Shown here: positions 34,421-43,210 of the stretch, one piece after another
Layout of the letters: each line of letters starts with the position of its first letter
Position numbering within the stretch: the first letter of the stretch is position 1
Source: Streptomyces phaeolivaceus
GTDB taxonomy: Bacteria > Actinomycetota > Actinomycetes > Streptomycetales > Streptomycetaceae
Length of the DNA stretch: 64,000 bases
Assembly (NCBI RefSeq): GCF_009184865.1
Contig: NZ_CP045096.1
Location: 2,108,001 to 2,172,000, forward strand
Direction: 5' to 3'
The notes under the pieces: generated by a model
What the model was told of the DNA's origin: nothing
The model's input: only the letters and a program-made list of their open reading frames with translations
The model's database searches: none
Program-made: the position numbers and the translations under genes

Positions 34421-34815
34421 TTCGGCGCACCACCGTCCCCAGCCTCTTCTCGCCGCCCGTCTACGCGCACGCGTCCGTCGTCGAGGCCGGGACGAAGCTC
34501 GCCTTCCTTGCCGGTTCCGTCCCGCTGGACGCCGACGGGAGGCTGGTCGGGGAGGGGGATCCGGTACGGCAGGCGGAACAGGTGCTGGCGAACCTCGGGG
34601 AGCAACTGCGGGCGGTGGGCAGCGACTTCGAGCACGTCGCCTACACCGATGTGTACGTCGTGAGCGACCGGCCCAAGGTGCTCTCGGCGGTCTGGGACGT
34701 CGTCGAGGCGTCCGGCCTCAGCATCGGCCCCCACTCCTCAACCCTCCTCGGCGTGGCCTGCCTCGGCTACACGGGCCAGCTGGTGGAGATCACGGCGACG
34801 GCGGTGGTGCCGTAG
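34417..34815 (+). CDS. RidA/YjgF-family protein
   Basis: 132 residues of the RidA family, which hydrolyses reactive imine/enamine intermediates from amino-acid metabolism. Recognised parts: YAHASVVEAGTKLAFLAGSVPLDADG (split), VLANLGEQLRAVGSDFEHVAYTDVYV, and the C-terminal VACLGYTGQLVEITATAVV. The catalytic Arg of RidA (usually near residue 105, in an IRV/R context) is not obvious here, so it may belong to a non-deaminase subgroup. It overlaps the GNAT gene by four bases. Confidence 0.87.
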   Translation: MIRRTTVPSLFSPPVYAHASVVEAGTKLAFLAGSVPLDADGRLVGEGDPVRQAEQVLANLGEQLRAVGSDFEHVAYTDVYVVSDRPKVLSAVWDVVEASGLSIGPHSSTLLGVACLGYTGQLVEITATAVVP

Positions 34816-34841
34816 AAAGCACCGCCGACCCGGGCCCCGCA

Positions 34842-34865
34842 AGGGGCGCGGGGAACCGCGCGACC
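34842..34865. repeat. Copy of the Streptomyces dispersed element
   Basis: AGGGGCGCGGGGAACCGCGCGA, nearly the inverse of the copy at 56374-56395 (one mismatch). It lies between convergent genes (RidA and racemase), where this kind of element usually occurs. Confidence 0.75.
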
Positions 34866-34962
34866 GGTCGTCCACAAACCCGCAGCCGCCCACACCCTCG
34901 AGGAGGCCCCCTACGGCGCCCCGCTCCCCCGCGCACCGGATCACGCGATCCCCCGGCTCACC

Positions 34963-35673
34963 TCACCCCCGGCCCCAACTCCTCCTCTTCCGCAACGGCT
35001 TCGCATAGCTCCCCGCCCGGCTGGTGGTCAGCCCCAACGCCACCAGTGACTCGGCGAGTTTCACGGCCGCCCCCACCCCGTCGACGACCGGCACCCCGAG
35101 CTTCTCCCCCACCGTCCGCTGCAGTCCGGTCATCCCGGCGCACCCGAGGACCAGCACCTCGGCCCCGGCGTCGCGGGCCCGCTGTCCGGCGGCGAGGAAG
35201 GCCCGGGTGGTGCGGTCGGCGTCGGCGAGGTCGAGGACGCCGAGCCCGGTGCCGACGATCGCCGCGCAGTTGCGGCCCACCCCGGCGGCGTCGAGGCTGT
35301 CCTCGATCTGCCCGCAGGAGCGTTCGAGCGTGGTGACGACGCCGTAGCGCCGTCCGAGCAGACAGGCGAGGTGGGCGGCGGCCTCGGTGATGTCCACGAC
35401 GGGGACGTCCACCAGTTCGCGCGCGCCCTCGCGCCCGTGTTCACCGAAGCCGGCCAGGACGACGGCGTCGTACGGTTCCTCGTAGGTCCGCAGGGTGTCG
35501 AGGACGGCGGCGGCGGAGAGATAGCTGTCGAGCCAGCCTTCCGCGGACTCGGGGCCCCAGGCGGGGGTCAGTCCGGTCACGGTGGTGCCCGGGCCTGCGG
35601 CGGCCCGGGCACCTCGCACGATCTCCTCGGTCATCGACTGCGTCGTGTTGCAGTTGGTGACGACGATGCGCAC
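34963..35673 (-). CDS. Asp/Glu/hydantoin racemase family protein
   Basis: 236 residues. The catalytic cysteines are visible: N-terminal VTNCNTTQSM and C-terminal VLVLGCAGMTG, the pair used for two-base racemisation. Similar proteins are hydantoin or allantoin racemases (HyuE, HpxA). The GTG at 35673 starts two bases after the permease stop and has GGAGGG upstream, so they form an operon. With an NCS1 permease next to it, a role in hydantoin or allantoin uptake and use is likely; the exact compound is inference. Confidence 0.87.
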   Translation of the reverse strand: MRIVVTNCNTTQSMTEEIVRGARAAAGPGTTVTGLTPAWGPESAEGWLDSYLSAAAVLDTLRTYEEPYDAVVLAGFGEHGREGARELVDVPVVDITEAAAHLACLLGRRYGVVTTLERSCGQIEDSLDAAGVGRNCAAIVGTGLGVLDLADADRTTRAFLAAGQRARDAGAEVLVLGCAGMTGLQRTVGEKLGVPVVDGVGAAVKLAESLVALGLTTSRAGSYAKPLRKRRSWGRG

Positions 35674-35675
35674 GC

Positions 35676-37166
35676 TCAGCCCTCCACGGCTGTCTGCCCG
35701 GCCACCGGCCGTGCGGAGGCCGGCCCGGCGGCCCGCTCGTCCCGGCACAGCACCGCGTACAGACCCGCGGCGAGCGCCGTGCCGATGAACCAGGAGTACG
35801 GGGCGACCGCACTGAAGGTGGTCACCAGGGCGAGGACCGCCGAGACCGCGGCGGCCGGGAGGAACGCCCACAGGGCCTTGGGGTTGACGCCCTTGCGGTA
35901 GTAGTAGCGGGAGCCGGGCTCGGCGTTGAAGAGTTCGTCGACGTCGATCCGGCCGCGCTTGACCCAGAAGTAGTCGAGCATGATCACACCGAACAGCGGG
36001 CCGAGGAAGGCGCCCAGGCCGCCGAGGAAGTACTGCACGACGGTGGGGTTGGAGAAGAGGTTCCACGGGGTCACGACCAGCGCGGCGACCGTGCTGATCA
36101 GACCGCCGACCTTGAAGGTGATCTTCTGCGGCCAGACGTTGGCGAGGTCGTAGGCGGGTGAGACGAAGTTGGCGACGATGTTGACGCCCATGGTGGCGAT
36201 GGCGAAGGTGAGGGCGCCCAGGACGAGGATCCAGGTGTTGCCGATCTCGGCGACGAGATGGGCCGGGTCGGTGATCGCCTTGCCGAAGACCTCGATCGAG
36301 CCCGCCGTGACGATGACGGACACCACCACGAAGGCGGTCGAGTTGATGGGCAGGCCCCAGAAGTTGCCGCGCTTGACCGTGCGGTAGTCGGGTGCGAAGC
36401 GGGAGAAGTCGCAGAAGTTGAGCATCAGCGTGCCGTAGGTGGCGAGGACCAGCCCGATCGCGCCGAACCACTGCCGCCACTGCTCGCCGACGGAGACCGG
36501 GTTCGGGGTCGAGGTGAGCGAGATGGTCCAGCCCGCCTTGGCGAGGATCCACACGGCCAGTGCGATCATCACGAGCCAGATCGCGGGACCGCAGAAGTCC
36601 TGGAACTTGCGGACCGACTCCATGCCCTGGCTGATGATCAGCGCCTGGATCAGCCAGAGCGCGATGAAGGAGATCCAGCCGAGCCGGTGCAGGCCGAGGA
36701 AGGAGCCGTGGGTCCAGGACTCCAGGCCCGGCCAGGCGGCCAGCAGCATGATGTTGACCGCGACGGACGCCAGGTAGGTCTGGATGCCGTACCACATGAT
36801 GGCGATCACGGCCCGGATGAGGGCCGGGATGTTGGCGCCCCAGACGCCGAAGCTGATGCGGCTGACCACGGGGAAGGGCACGCCGTGGCGCTGTCCGATC
36901 CTCCCCATCCAGTTCATCCCGATGTAGATGATCACGAAGCCGACGAGCAGTGAGGTGAACACCTGCCAGACGTTCATGCCGAGGACGAGCAGCCCTGCGG
37001 CGAACGTGTAGTTGCCGAGGTTGTGGACGTCGGACATCCACAGGGCGAAGAGGTCGAAGACCTTCCAGTTCCGCTTCTCGGCGGGGGCGAGGTCCTCGTT
37101 GGTGAGGCGGGGGTCGGGGACGAACACCGCGGTGTCGGTGGCTTCGGCACTGTCGGCGAGGGACAC
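35676..37166 (-). CDS. NCS1-family nucleobase/hydantoin/allantoin permease
   Basis: 496 residues with twelve hydrophobic helices, a standard NCS1 length. Family features: LTNEDLAPAEKRNWKVFDLF at the N-terminus, WMSDVHNLGNYTFAAGL in helix 1, IMWYGIQTYLAS in helix 3, and FCDFSRFAPDYRTVKRGNF after helix 7. The protein couples entry of hydantoins, allantoin or nucleobases to Na+ or H+. GTG at 37166 has GGAGGCC upstream; the longer open frame to 37280 is the promoter region. A TTTGGTATACCAAA palindrome lies about 90 bases upstream and a GntR/FCD gene is divergent. Confidence 0.93.
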   Translation of the reverse strand: MSLADSAEATDTAVFVPDPRLTNEDLAPAEKRNWKVFDLFALWMSDVHNLGNYTFAAGLLVLGMNVWQVFTSLLVGFVIIYIGMNWMGRIGQRHGVPFPVVSRISFGVWGANIPALIRAVIAIMWYGIQTYLASVAVNIMLLAAWPGLESWTHGSFLGLHRLGWISFIALWLIQALIISQGMESVRKFQDFCGPAIWLVMIALAVWILAKAGWTISLTSTPNPVSVGEQWRQWFGAIGLVLATYGTLMLNFCDFSRFAPDYRTVKRGNFWGLPINSTAFVVVSVIVTAGSIEVFGKAITDPAHLVAEIGNTWILVLGALTFAIATMGVNIVANFVSPAYDLANVWPQKITFKVGGLISTVAALVVTPWNLFSNPTVVQYFLGGLGAFLGPLFGVIMLDYFWVKRGRIDVDELFNAEPGSRYYYRKGVNPKALWAFLPAAAVSAVLALVTTFSAVAPYSWFIGTALAAGLYAVLCRDERAAGPASARPVAGQTAVEG

Positions 37167-37256
37167 GGGGCCTCCAGGAGCGAGAGGAGACGAGGGTAGG
37201 TGGTGGGGACGGGTGCGGGACCGGGTGTGGGGAACCGGGGGAAGCGCCTCGGGTCG

Positions 37257-37270
37257 TTTGGTATACCAAA
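37257..37270. promoter_or_regulatory. TTTGGTATACCAAA palindrome, candidate GntR operator
   Basis: Perfect 14-bp palindrome, containing TGGT-AT-ACCA, the usual spacing for FadR/FCD-type GntR operators. It is 91 bases upstream of the permease GTG and 257 bases from the GntR gene. Confidence 0.7.
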
Positions 37271-37363
37271 CTGCGCTCATGGTCCTCCCGTCAACCGTTC
37301 GGACCGATGTCGCCGTTGTTAACGCCCCGTAAAAGACCCCCGGAGCCGGCGATCGGAGCCCCC

Positions 37364-37483
37364 GACTCTGCTGCGCAATTCGGCTGAGCAGCAGGGACCC
37401 GCTGGGAAAGCCGCACCGGCCACCGCGTCATCGCAGGTCGCGGTCCGGGCGGCGGAGGCTCCCTGGAATTGCGCAGCAGAGTC
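37364..37483. repeat. 18-bp inverted repeat pair flanking 84 bases
   Basis: GACTCTGCTGCGCAATTC (37364-37381) is exactly inverted as GAATTGCGCAGCAGAGTC (37466-37483). The second arm ends 43 bases before the GntR ATG. The TGCGCA core is itself palindromic. The pair may be operator sites or a large stem in the 5' region of the regulator gene. Confidence 0.8.
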
Positions 37484-37526
37484 GCCCCCGGAACCAAAGA
37501 CCGCCGGAGTCGACGAAGATTGCCCC

Positions 37527-38204
37527 ATGAGCTCCGTGGCTCCGGAAGGAGCGAAGATCGAACCCCTCGGCGCGGTGCGCGAGCGCGTCCTCGGCGCCTT
37601 GCGGCAGGACATCATCGCGGGGCGCCTGCGTCCGGGCGACCGGCTGGTGGAACGCGAACTGGCCGACCGTTTCGGGGTCTCCCGGGTGCCCGTGCGCGAG
37701 GCGATCCGCGCGCTGGTCGCCGAGGGCTTCGTCCACTTCGAGACCCCGCGCCGCACGGTCGTCCGCCGACTCACCCCGGCGGACGTGGCGGAACTCTTCG
37801 AACTGCGCGAGGCCCTGGAGGTCTACGCCGCCGGGCTCGCCGCCTCCCGCGCCACCCCGGAGTCACTCGCGGAGCTGTCGGCCCTGCTCGACCGGGCGGC
37901 GGAAGCGACCCGCGCCGGGGACGCCGAGACGATCACCGACATCAACACCCGCTTCCACGACCGTGTCCTCGCCATGGCCGGCAACAGCCTGCTGATCTCC
38001 GTGATGGAACCGGTCGACGGCAGGCTGCGCTGGCTGACCCGCCAGAACACCGAGTGGCCCCAACTCCTCACCGAACACCGCGAGCTGTACGACGCCATCG
38101 CCTCCGGCGACCCCGACCGCGCCCGCGCCCACGCCCTCACCCACGTCCGGACCAACTACCGGTCGACGGTGCGGCACCTGTTCGGCGAGGACAGCGCACC
38201 GTAG
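37527..38204 (+). CDS. GntR-family regulator, FCD (FadR) type
   Basis: 225 residues. Winged HTH GntR domain about 15-75 (VRERVLGALRQDIIAGRLRPGDRL, ELADRFGVSRVPVREAIRAL, split), then a helical FCD domain with its metal-site residues: DINTRFHDRVLAMAGN, then HRELYDAIASGDPDRARAHALTH. FCD regulators bind small organic acids and repress degradation and uptake genes. It is divergent from the NCS1 permease/racemase, so it probably controls that locus by the sites in between. ATG at 37527 has a weak AAGATTG upstream. Confidence 0.93.
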   Translation: MSSVAPEGAKIEPLGAVRERVLGALRQDIIAGRLRPGDRLVERELADRFGVSRVPVREAIRALVAEGFVHFETPRRTVVRRLTPADVAELFELREALEVYAAGLAASRATPESLAELSALLDRAAEATRAGDAETITDINTRFHDRVLAMAGNSLLISVMEPVDGRLRWLTRQNTEWPQLLTEHRELYDAIASGDPDRARAHALTHVRTNYRSTVRHLFGEDSAP

Positions 38205-38224
38205 GCCCCGGTCGGAGCCGGGGC
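38205..38224. terminator. Convergent hairpin between the GntR gene and the hydrolase
   Basis: gccccgg (38205-38211) pairs with ccggggc (38218-38224), six-base loop, placed directly after the GntR stop and 18 bases before the hydrolase stop, serving both transcripts. Confidence 0.65.
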
Positions 38225-38241
38225 TCGACGCCCTCCCCGCC

Positions 38242-39204
38242 TCAGCCCCTGGCGTATCTGTCCGTCGCCGCCACGAGCGCCTGCGCCATGTCCGGTGCGC
38301 CCGCGTCGTGTCCCACGTCGTCGACGAGGACCAACTCGCTGCCGGGCCAGGCGTGGTGGAGGCGCCAGACGACGCCGAGGAGGTTGCCGGGGTCGAGGCT
38401 CCCCTGCACGAGGGTGCCCGGAATGCCCTTGAGCAGCGGCGCGTCACGCAGGACGACGCCGTCCGCGCCGCCCCCGTCGAGGAAGTGGCCGTTGCCCCAG
38501 TAGTGGGTGACGGTGCGGGCGAAGGCGTAGCGGAACACCGGGTCCTCGTAGCGCGGCACCGAGCGGGGCGGCTGCGCCGCGATGGCCGTCTCCCAGTCGG
38601 TCCAGGCCCGCGCCGCCCGCGCCCGCACCGCCTCGTCGGGCGACTCCAGCAGCCGGTTGTACGCGGCCGGCAGGTTCCCGTCCCGCTCGTCCTCGGGCAG
38701 CTCGGCCAGGAACCGTTCGAAGGCCTCCGGGAAGAACTGCCCGAGTCCCCTGGTCAGCAGGGCGACTTCGGCGTCGGAGGCCGTGGCGACCCCCGTGAGC
38801 ACCAGCTCCGTCACGGCCGCCGGACACGTCTGCGCGTACCGCAGCCCGAGCGCGGACCCCCACGACACGCCCCACACCAGCCACCGCCCGATCCCGAGAT
38901 GCCGCCGCAGCAGCTCCAGATCGGCGATCAGACGATCCGTCGTGTTGACACTCATATCGGTCGCGTACGCGCTCGCCGGCGGCGTCGAACGCCCGCAGCC
39001 GCGCTGGTCGAGCAGCACGATCCGGTACGCCTCGGGGTCGAACAGCCGGGGGAACCACGCGTTGGCCCGGGACCCCGGCCCGCCGTGCAGCACGACCGCC
39101 GGCTTGCCCCGCGGATTCCCGCAGACCTCCCAGTAGACGCGGTTGCCTTCCCCGACGTCGAGGAGGCCGTGGTCGTACGGTTCGATCTCCGGATAGATGG
39201 GCAT
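38242..39204 (-). CDS. pip: Prolyl iminopeptidase (alpha/beta hydrolase)
   Basis: 320 residues. The oxyanion-hole motif HGGPG is at 40-44, the nucleophile elbow GVSWGS gives Ser114, and LVQGSLDPGNLL and DDVGHDAGA hold the likely Asp and His of the triad. This is the standard length and arrangement of prolyl aminopeptidases, which release N-terminal proline from peptides in the cytosol. ATG at 39204 starts MPIYPEIEPYDHG, typical of the family. Convergent with the GntR gene. Confidence 0.93.
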   Translation of the reverse strand: MPIYPEIEPYDHGLLDVGEGNRVYWEVCGNPRGKPAVVLHGGPGSRANAWFPRLFDPEAYRIVLLDQRGCGRSTPPASAYATDMSVNTTDRLIADLELLRRHLGIGRWLVWGVSWGSALGLRYAQTCPAAVTELVLTGVATASDAEVALLTRGLGQFFPEAFERFLAELPEDERDGNLPAAYNRLLESPDEAVRARAARAWTDWETAIAAQPPRSVPRYEDPVFRYAFARTVTHYWGNGHFLDGGGADGVVLRDAPLLKGIPGTLVQGSLDPGNLLGVVWRLHHAWPGSELVLVDDVGHDAGAPDMAQALVAATDRYARG

Positions 39205-39296
39205 CGCGCGACCTTAACCGGCGTACGACGGCGCGGGCATCCGCTTTTCCGCCCGCCCCGACCGGCCCGCGATGCCCTGCCACCCCTCCCCCTCGG

Positions 39297-40055
39297 CTAC
39301 GAGGTGACGTCCAGCCCCGCCGCCTTCGCCGCCGTACGCAGGACCTCACGCAGCATGGCGGGGGTCAGGCGGCCGGTGAAGGTGTTGCGCTGGCTCACAT
39401 GGAAGCAGCCGAAGAGGTCGAGCCCGTCGAGCGGTACATGGGTGCCGTGGCCGAAGGCGGGCCGTGGCCGGGGGACGTGCAGACCGGCCTCGGCGAGCGC
39501 GGGCAGCGTGGCCTGCCAGCCGAAGGCGCCGAGCACGACCAGCGCCCGCAGCGTGGGCCGCAGCAGCTCCAACTCCCGGACCAGCCAGGGCCGACAAATG
39601 TCGCGCTCCTCGGGCGTCGGCTTGTTGGCGGGCGGCGCGCAGTGCACGGGGGAGGTGATCCGTACGCCGTACAGCTCCAGCCCGTCGTCCAGGGCGACCG
39701 CGGTGCCGCGCGAGGCCAGGCCCACCTCGTGCAGCGCCGCGTACAGCACGTCGCCCGAGCGGTCGCCGGTGAACATCCGCCCCGTCCGGTTCGCCCCGTG
39801 CGCGGCGGGCGCGAGCCCGACGATCAGCAGGGCGGCGTCGGACGGCCCGAAGCCCGGCACCGGCCGCCCCCAGTACTCCTGGTCGGCGAACGCGGCACGC
39901 TTGGTCCGCGCCACCTCCTCCCGCCACTCGACCAGCCGGGGACAGGCCCGGCACCCGGCGATCCGCGCGTCGAGCGCGGCCAGCCCGGCGCTCCCACCGC
40001 CCTCGCCACCGCCCTCGACGAAGCCCTCGCCGTCACCACCACTGCCGCCGCCCAT
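39297..40055 (-). CDS. Uracil-DNA glycosylase, type 5 (UdgB-like)
   Basis: 252 residues. Iron-sulfur ligands: CRACPRL (35, 38), Cys139 in SPVHCAPP and Cys154 in ERDICRP. The catalytic loop is GLAPAAHGANRTGR (about 80-93), with GLAPA as in type 5 enzymes, and the late HVSQRNTFTGRLT. It removes uracil and sometimes hypoxanthine from DNA. A Gly/Glu-rich N-terminus (about 25 residues) precedes the domain; ATG 40055 has GTGGAG upstream. Divergent from the S4-domain gene. Confidence 0.92.
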   Translation of the reverse strand: MGGGSGGDGEGFVEGGGEGGGSAGLAALDARIAGCRACPRLVEWREEVARTKRAAFADQEYWGRPVPGFGPSDAALLIVGLAPAAHGANRTGRMFTGDRSGDVLYAALHEVGLASRGTAVALDDGLELYGVRITSPVHCAPPANKPTPEERDICRPWLVRELELLRPTLRALVVLGAFGWQATLPALAEAGLHVPRPRPAFGHGTHVPLDGLDLFGCFHVSQRNTFTGRLTPAMLREVLRTAAKAAGLDVTS

Positions 40056-40184
40056 GTCTCCACGGTACGTCCGGCGATCGCCTCCCCAGGAGAACCGAGG
40101 GAGGGCCGAGGGAGGCCGGTCGAAGGCTGGCGGAAGACCGAGGGAAGGCCCGTGTCGGTCCGGCCGGGGAGCTAAGGTCGAGGC

Positions 40185-40694
40185 ATGGCTTCTGAAGGTA
40201 CGGAGGAGCGGACGGACGGTCCGGCCACCACGGACCGGGGCTCCGACGGGTCGCCGGCGGCGTCCGCCGAGGCCGCCCGCCCGGCGAGCGGCGAGACCGT
40301 GCGCGTCGACAGCTGGATCTGGTCCGTCCGCCTGGTCAAGACCCGTTCGGCGGGCGCCACCGCCTGCCGGGGCGGCCACGTCCGTGTCAACGGCGAACGC
40401 GTCAAGCCCGCGTACGCGCTGCGCGTCGGCGACGAGGTGCGACTGCGGCAGGCCGCCGGCCACGAGCGGATCGTCGTCGTCAAGCGTCTGATCCGCAAGC
40501 GGGTCGGCGCGCCCGTCGCCGTCGAGTGCTACGTGGACAACTCCCCGCCGCCCCCGCCCCGCGAGGCCACCGCCCCCGCCGGCATCCGCGACCGGGGCAC
40601 CGGCCGCCCCACCAAACGCGACCGCCGCGACCTGGAACGCCTCCGCGGCCTGGCCGAGTCCGCCAACGCCGAACGCCAACGCCGCCCCACCTAG
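40185..40694 (+). CDS. S4 RNA-binding-domain protein (Hsp15-like)
   Basis: 169 residues. An S4 domain lies at about 38-100: VRVDSWIWSVRLVKTRSAG, then CRGGHVRVNGERVKPAYALRVGDEVRLR, as in heat-shock protein Hsp15 (HslR) which binds stalled 50S subunits with nascent chain. A Gly/Ala/Ser/Glu-rich N-terminal extension (37 residues) and a basic tail (PTKRDRRDLERLRGLAESANAERQRRP) flank it. Start ATG 40185 has AAGGTCGAGG upstream. The N-terminal extension is longer than in E. coli; the role in ribosome rescue is inferred. Confidence 0.9.
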   Translation: MASEGTEERTDGPATTDRGSDGSPAASAEAARPASGETVRVDSWIWSVRLVKTRSAGATACRGGHVRVNGERVKPAYALRVGDEVRLRQAAGHERIVVVKRLIRKRVGAPVAVECYVDNSPPPPPREATAPAGIRDRGTGRPTKRDRRDLERLRGLAESANAERQRRPT

Positions 40695-40724
40695 CCGACC
40701 GCGTGCGCATCGCGGCAGCGGCGC

Positions 40725-41174
40725 TCACGCCTCCCGTCGTACGAACTTCGTCAGCCCTGTCACGTCCTCGCGTCGCACCCAGGCGATCAGGGCGAGCGGA
40801 ACGATCAGAATGAGCGGTGTCGCCGCGTGCTCCCCGTCGAACGCGGTGATCTGGGTGATGAACGCGCCCACCATCAGCGCACTCAGCGACACCGCCGCGA
40901 CCGAGGCCAGCGCGGGGATCAACAGCCCTATGGCACCCGCCAGTTCGAGCGCGCCGATGGTGTACATCCCGGCGCTGCCCCAGCCGAGCGTGTCGAAGGA
41001 CTCGACGGCCGACGGGTGCGCGATCAGCTTGGGCAGCGCGCTCGCGAACGCGTAGAACAGCGCGATCACGATCTGCAGCGCGCGCAGCGAGATCCGGGCG
41101 CCCCTGCCGCGCGTGGTGCCCTTCGGGCCGGCGGGCGAGGCGACGCGGGTGACGGGAGCGGTGGTCTCGGACAT
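40725..41174 (-). CDS. DoxX-family membrane protein
   Basis: 149 residues, four membrane helices (about 28-45, 68-88, 92-112 and 122-138). DoxX features are ALQIVIALFYAFASALPKL, IGALELAGAIGLLIPAL and a polar C-terminus. The family is related to the thiosulfate:quinone oxidoreductase subunit DoxD, but most small members, including this, have no known role. ATG 41174 has AGGAGATG upstream. Confidence 0.88.
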   Translation of the reverse strand: MSETTAPVTRVASPAGPKGTTRGRGARISLRALQIVIALFYAFASALPKLIAHPSAVESFDTLGWGSAGMYTIGALELAGAIGLLIPALASVAAVSLSALMVGAFITQITAFDGEHAATPLILIVPLALIAWVRREDVTGLTKFVRREA

Positions 41175-41269
41175 GGCATCTCCTGTGTGAAGCGGTTCGG
41201 TGGTGCTGTCACAGAGGTAGACCGGGCCACTCCCTCGAACTCATCGCCGTCCGCCGGGATTTCACGCGC

Positions 41270-41962
41270 TCATGCCGACGGCACCGCCTTCACCCAGATC
41301 CGGTCCTCCGTCAGATACCGGTCCACCTTCAGCCCCGCCTCCCCCAACGCGTCCTCGAACTGCTCCTTGGTCAGTGGTCGCGCCCGGAACGTCTGGGTCC
41401 ACTCGCCGTCCGGGAAGATGTACTCCACGAACACCGAGTTGACCCCGTCCCCGACCGGTTCGGTCGACGCTATGCGGACGGTGAAGCCACGGGGGTCGAC
41501 CCGCTCCCGGGGCACGTTCGTGTGGTAGTCCTCCCCCTCGCGCTGGATCAGCACGAAGCCGTCGTCCGCGACATGCCGTAGACAGGTCGCGAGCAGGGCG
41601 CGCCGCTCCTCGGGATCCCCGGTGTGGACGAGGAACGACGCGAGCATGACCACGTCGAACGTCTCGCCCAGGTCGAGCCCCTCGATCGGGGCGCATATCG
41701 TACGGGCCCCGCGCACCCGCTCCAGCATCTCCGCCGACTCGTCGACGGCCGTGACGGTGAACCCCCGCTCGATCAGGGGGTGGGTCATCCGGCCCACCCC
41801 GCTGCCCAGTTCGAGAATGCCCGCGCCCGCGGGCGCGACGCCCGCGATCACCTCCGGCTCGTCGCCCACCGGCAGTCGCGCGTACAACTCGACCGCGCAG
41901 CCGTCCGGGGTGATCGCGCCGGGTCCGGTCCCCTCGTGTCCCTCACGCATCTGAATGCTCAT
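41270..41962 (-). CDS. Class I SAM-dependent methyltransferase
   Basis: 230 residues with a plain Rossmann methyltransferase core: motif I ILELGSGVGRMTHPLIERG, strand-2 Asp (VTAVDESAEM), FDVVMLASFLVHTGD, and the C-terminal IWVKAVPS strand. It resembles small-molecule or lipid methyltransferases; substrate unknown. I start at ATG 41962 (MSIQMREGHEG); upstream frame to 42046 lacks a ribosome site. Same strand as DoxX, with 95 bases between. Confidence 0.85.
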   Translation of the reverse strand: MSIQMREGHEGTGPGAITPDGCAVELYARLPVGDEPEVIAGVAPAGAGILELGSGVGRMTHPLIERGFTVTAVDESAEMLERVRGARTICAPIEGLDLGETFDVVMLASFLVHTGDPEERRALLATCLRHVADDGFVLIQREGEDYHTNVPRERVDPRGFTVRIASTEPVGDGVNSVFVEYIFPDGEWTQTFRARPLTKEQFEDALGEAGLKVDRYLTEDRIWVKAVPSA

Positions 41963-42067
41963 ATCCGTCCAACGGCCGGACGGACAAGGGCCGTTCCTGT
42001 CACGCCGCACTCGATGGGGTGAACCTGCGTGCCCCGGGCCGCTCATGCCGACGAGCCCGAGTGCACC

Positions 42068-43123
42068 TCACCAAGCGAACCACCCATGCCCGCTGTACCA
42101 GTGCCCACCGGCCCGCAGATGGTCGGCCACGGCCCGTTCGAGGCGCGTCCGGCGCGGCAGTGTCTCCACCGGCAGGTCCGGGTCCCCGAACACGAAGCGG
42201 ATCGGCAGGTGGTCCTCGGGTTCGCCGGTGCCGCAGGTGGTCCGGAACCGCTCCTGGAACCGGACGATGTTGGCGTCCGCCGGCAGATACCTCTTCAACT
42301 GAGGATCGAGGAGCCAGGAGTGGCAGCAGCCCGCCGTGTAGCGCTCCTGCGGGTAGTGCCGCGCGAAGAAGTCATGGGCCGCCGCCAGCGACCGGTCGCA
42401 CGCGGCGGGTGTCAGCGGTCCCGCGTAGTCGGGAATGTGCAGGTCGAGACAGAGGTCCCCGGGCCGCAGCGGCAGACCCGCCGCCGCCAGCGCGACGCCC
42501 TCCCGGCCGCCGACCCGTGACCGCTGGTACTGCAGCCGGCCGAGCTGGAACAGTTCCCCGTGGAAGTGCAGCGAGAACCAGGTCGGCGCCATCAGCCCGC
42601 CCACGCCGTACGCCCGGCGGTGCAGCACCAGGCCCCGGCCGAGGTCCGCCAGGGTGCGCCGGGAGATGTCGTCGGGGATGCCGCGCTCGCGGTGGTGGGC
42701 GCGCACGTACGGCAGGGCGGCGACGAAGGCGTACACATGAAAGTAGCGGCCGAGCGGGCCCGACTCCAGGGGGAGCGGCAGCAGCCGCAGCCCCTTGCCG
42801 ATCCTCCCCATGTCCCGCACGAGACCGTCGGCGCACCGGCCGAGCAGCCAGGTGGCGCCCTCGTCGGCGGCCAGTGTGCGGCGCAGCGCGATCAGGTCGT
42901 TGATGTCCTCGAACGGCACGGCGAGGTCCACCAGCGCGTCCAGCAGCTCGTCGCCGTCCGGCACGACCGGCACGTCCGGCAGCCGCGCCTCCGCCCCCGG
43001 GAAGCCGCTGAGGGAACCGCCCCGGGCACCGCCCGAGGCGCGCTCCCGGGTGCTCTCGCTCTCCTCCAGGCCCTTCAGCCAGTCGGCGAGCCTCTCGTCC
43101 GCCCGCACCGCGTCCAGCAGCAT
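42068..43123 (-). CDS. Putative acyltransferase-domain protein (hypothetical)
   Basis: 351 residues. Streptomyces relatives are called acyltransferase-domain proteins (DUF5596 N-terminal part plus a GNAT-like second part). Visible parts: DLAVPFEDINDLIALRRTL, RYFHVYAFVAALPYVRAHH, DLGRGLVLHRRAYGVGGL, FSLHFHGELFQLGRLQYQRS, then LCLDLHIPDYAGPLTPAACD and CCHSWLLDPQLKRYLPAD. No catalytic residue can be named with certainty. ATG at 43123 has GGGGGAGGGA upstream; the open frame reaches 43471 only as shadow of the next gene. Divergent from it. Confidence 0.78.
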   Translation of the reverse strand: MLLDAVRADERLADWLKGLEESESTRERASGGARGGSLSGFPGAEARLPDVPVVPDGDELLDALVDLAVPFEDINDLIALRRTLAADEGATWLLGRCADGLVRDMGRIGKGLRLLPLPLESGPLGRYFHVYAFVAALPYVRAHHRERGIPDDISRRTLADLGRGLVLHRRAYGVGGLMAPTWFSLHFHGELFQLGRLQYQRSRVGGREGVALAAAGLPLRPGDLCLDLHIPDYAGPLTPAACDRSLAAAHDFFARHYPQERYTAGCCHSWLLDPQLKRYLPADANIVRFQERFRTTCGTGEPEDHLPIRFVFGDPDLPVETLPRRTRLERAVADHLRAGGHWYSGHGWFAW

Positions 43124-43210
43124 CGTCCCTCCCCCGTCGCACCGCATCGGTCCCCTGGAGAACGTACGGGGCGGGGAGTACGTTTCCGAGTAGGGCGAGG
43201 AGGAGATCCG

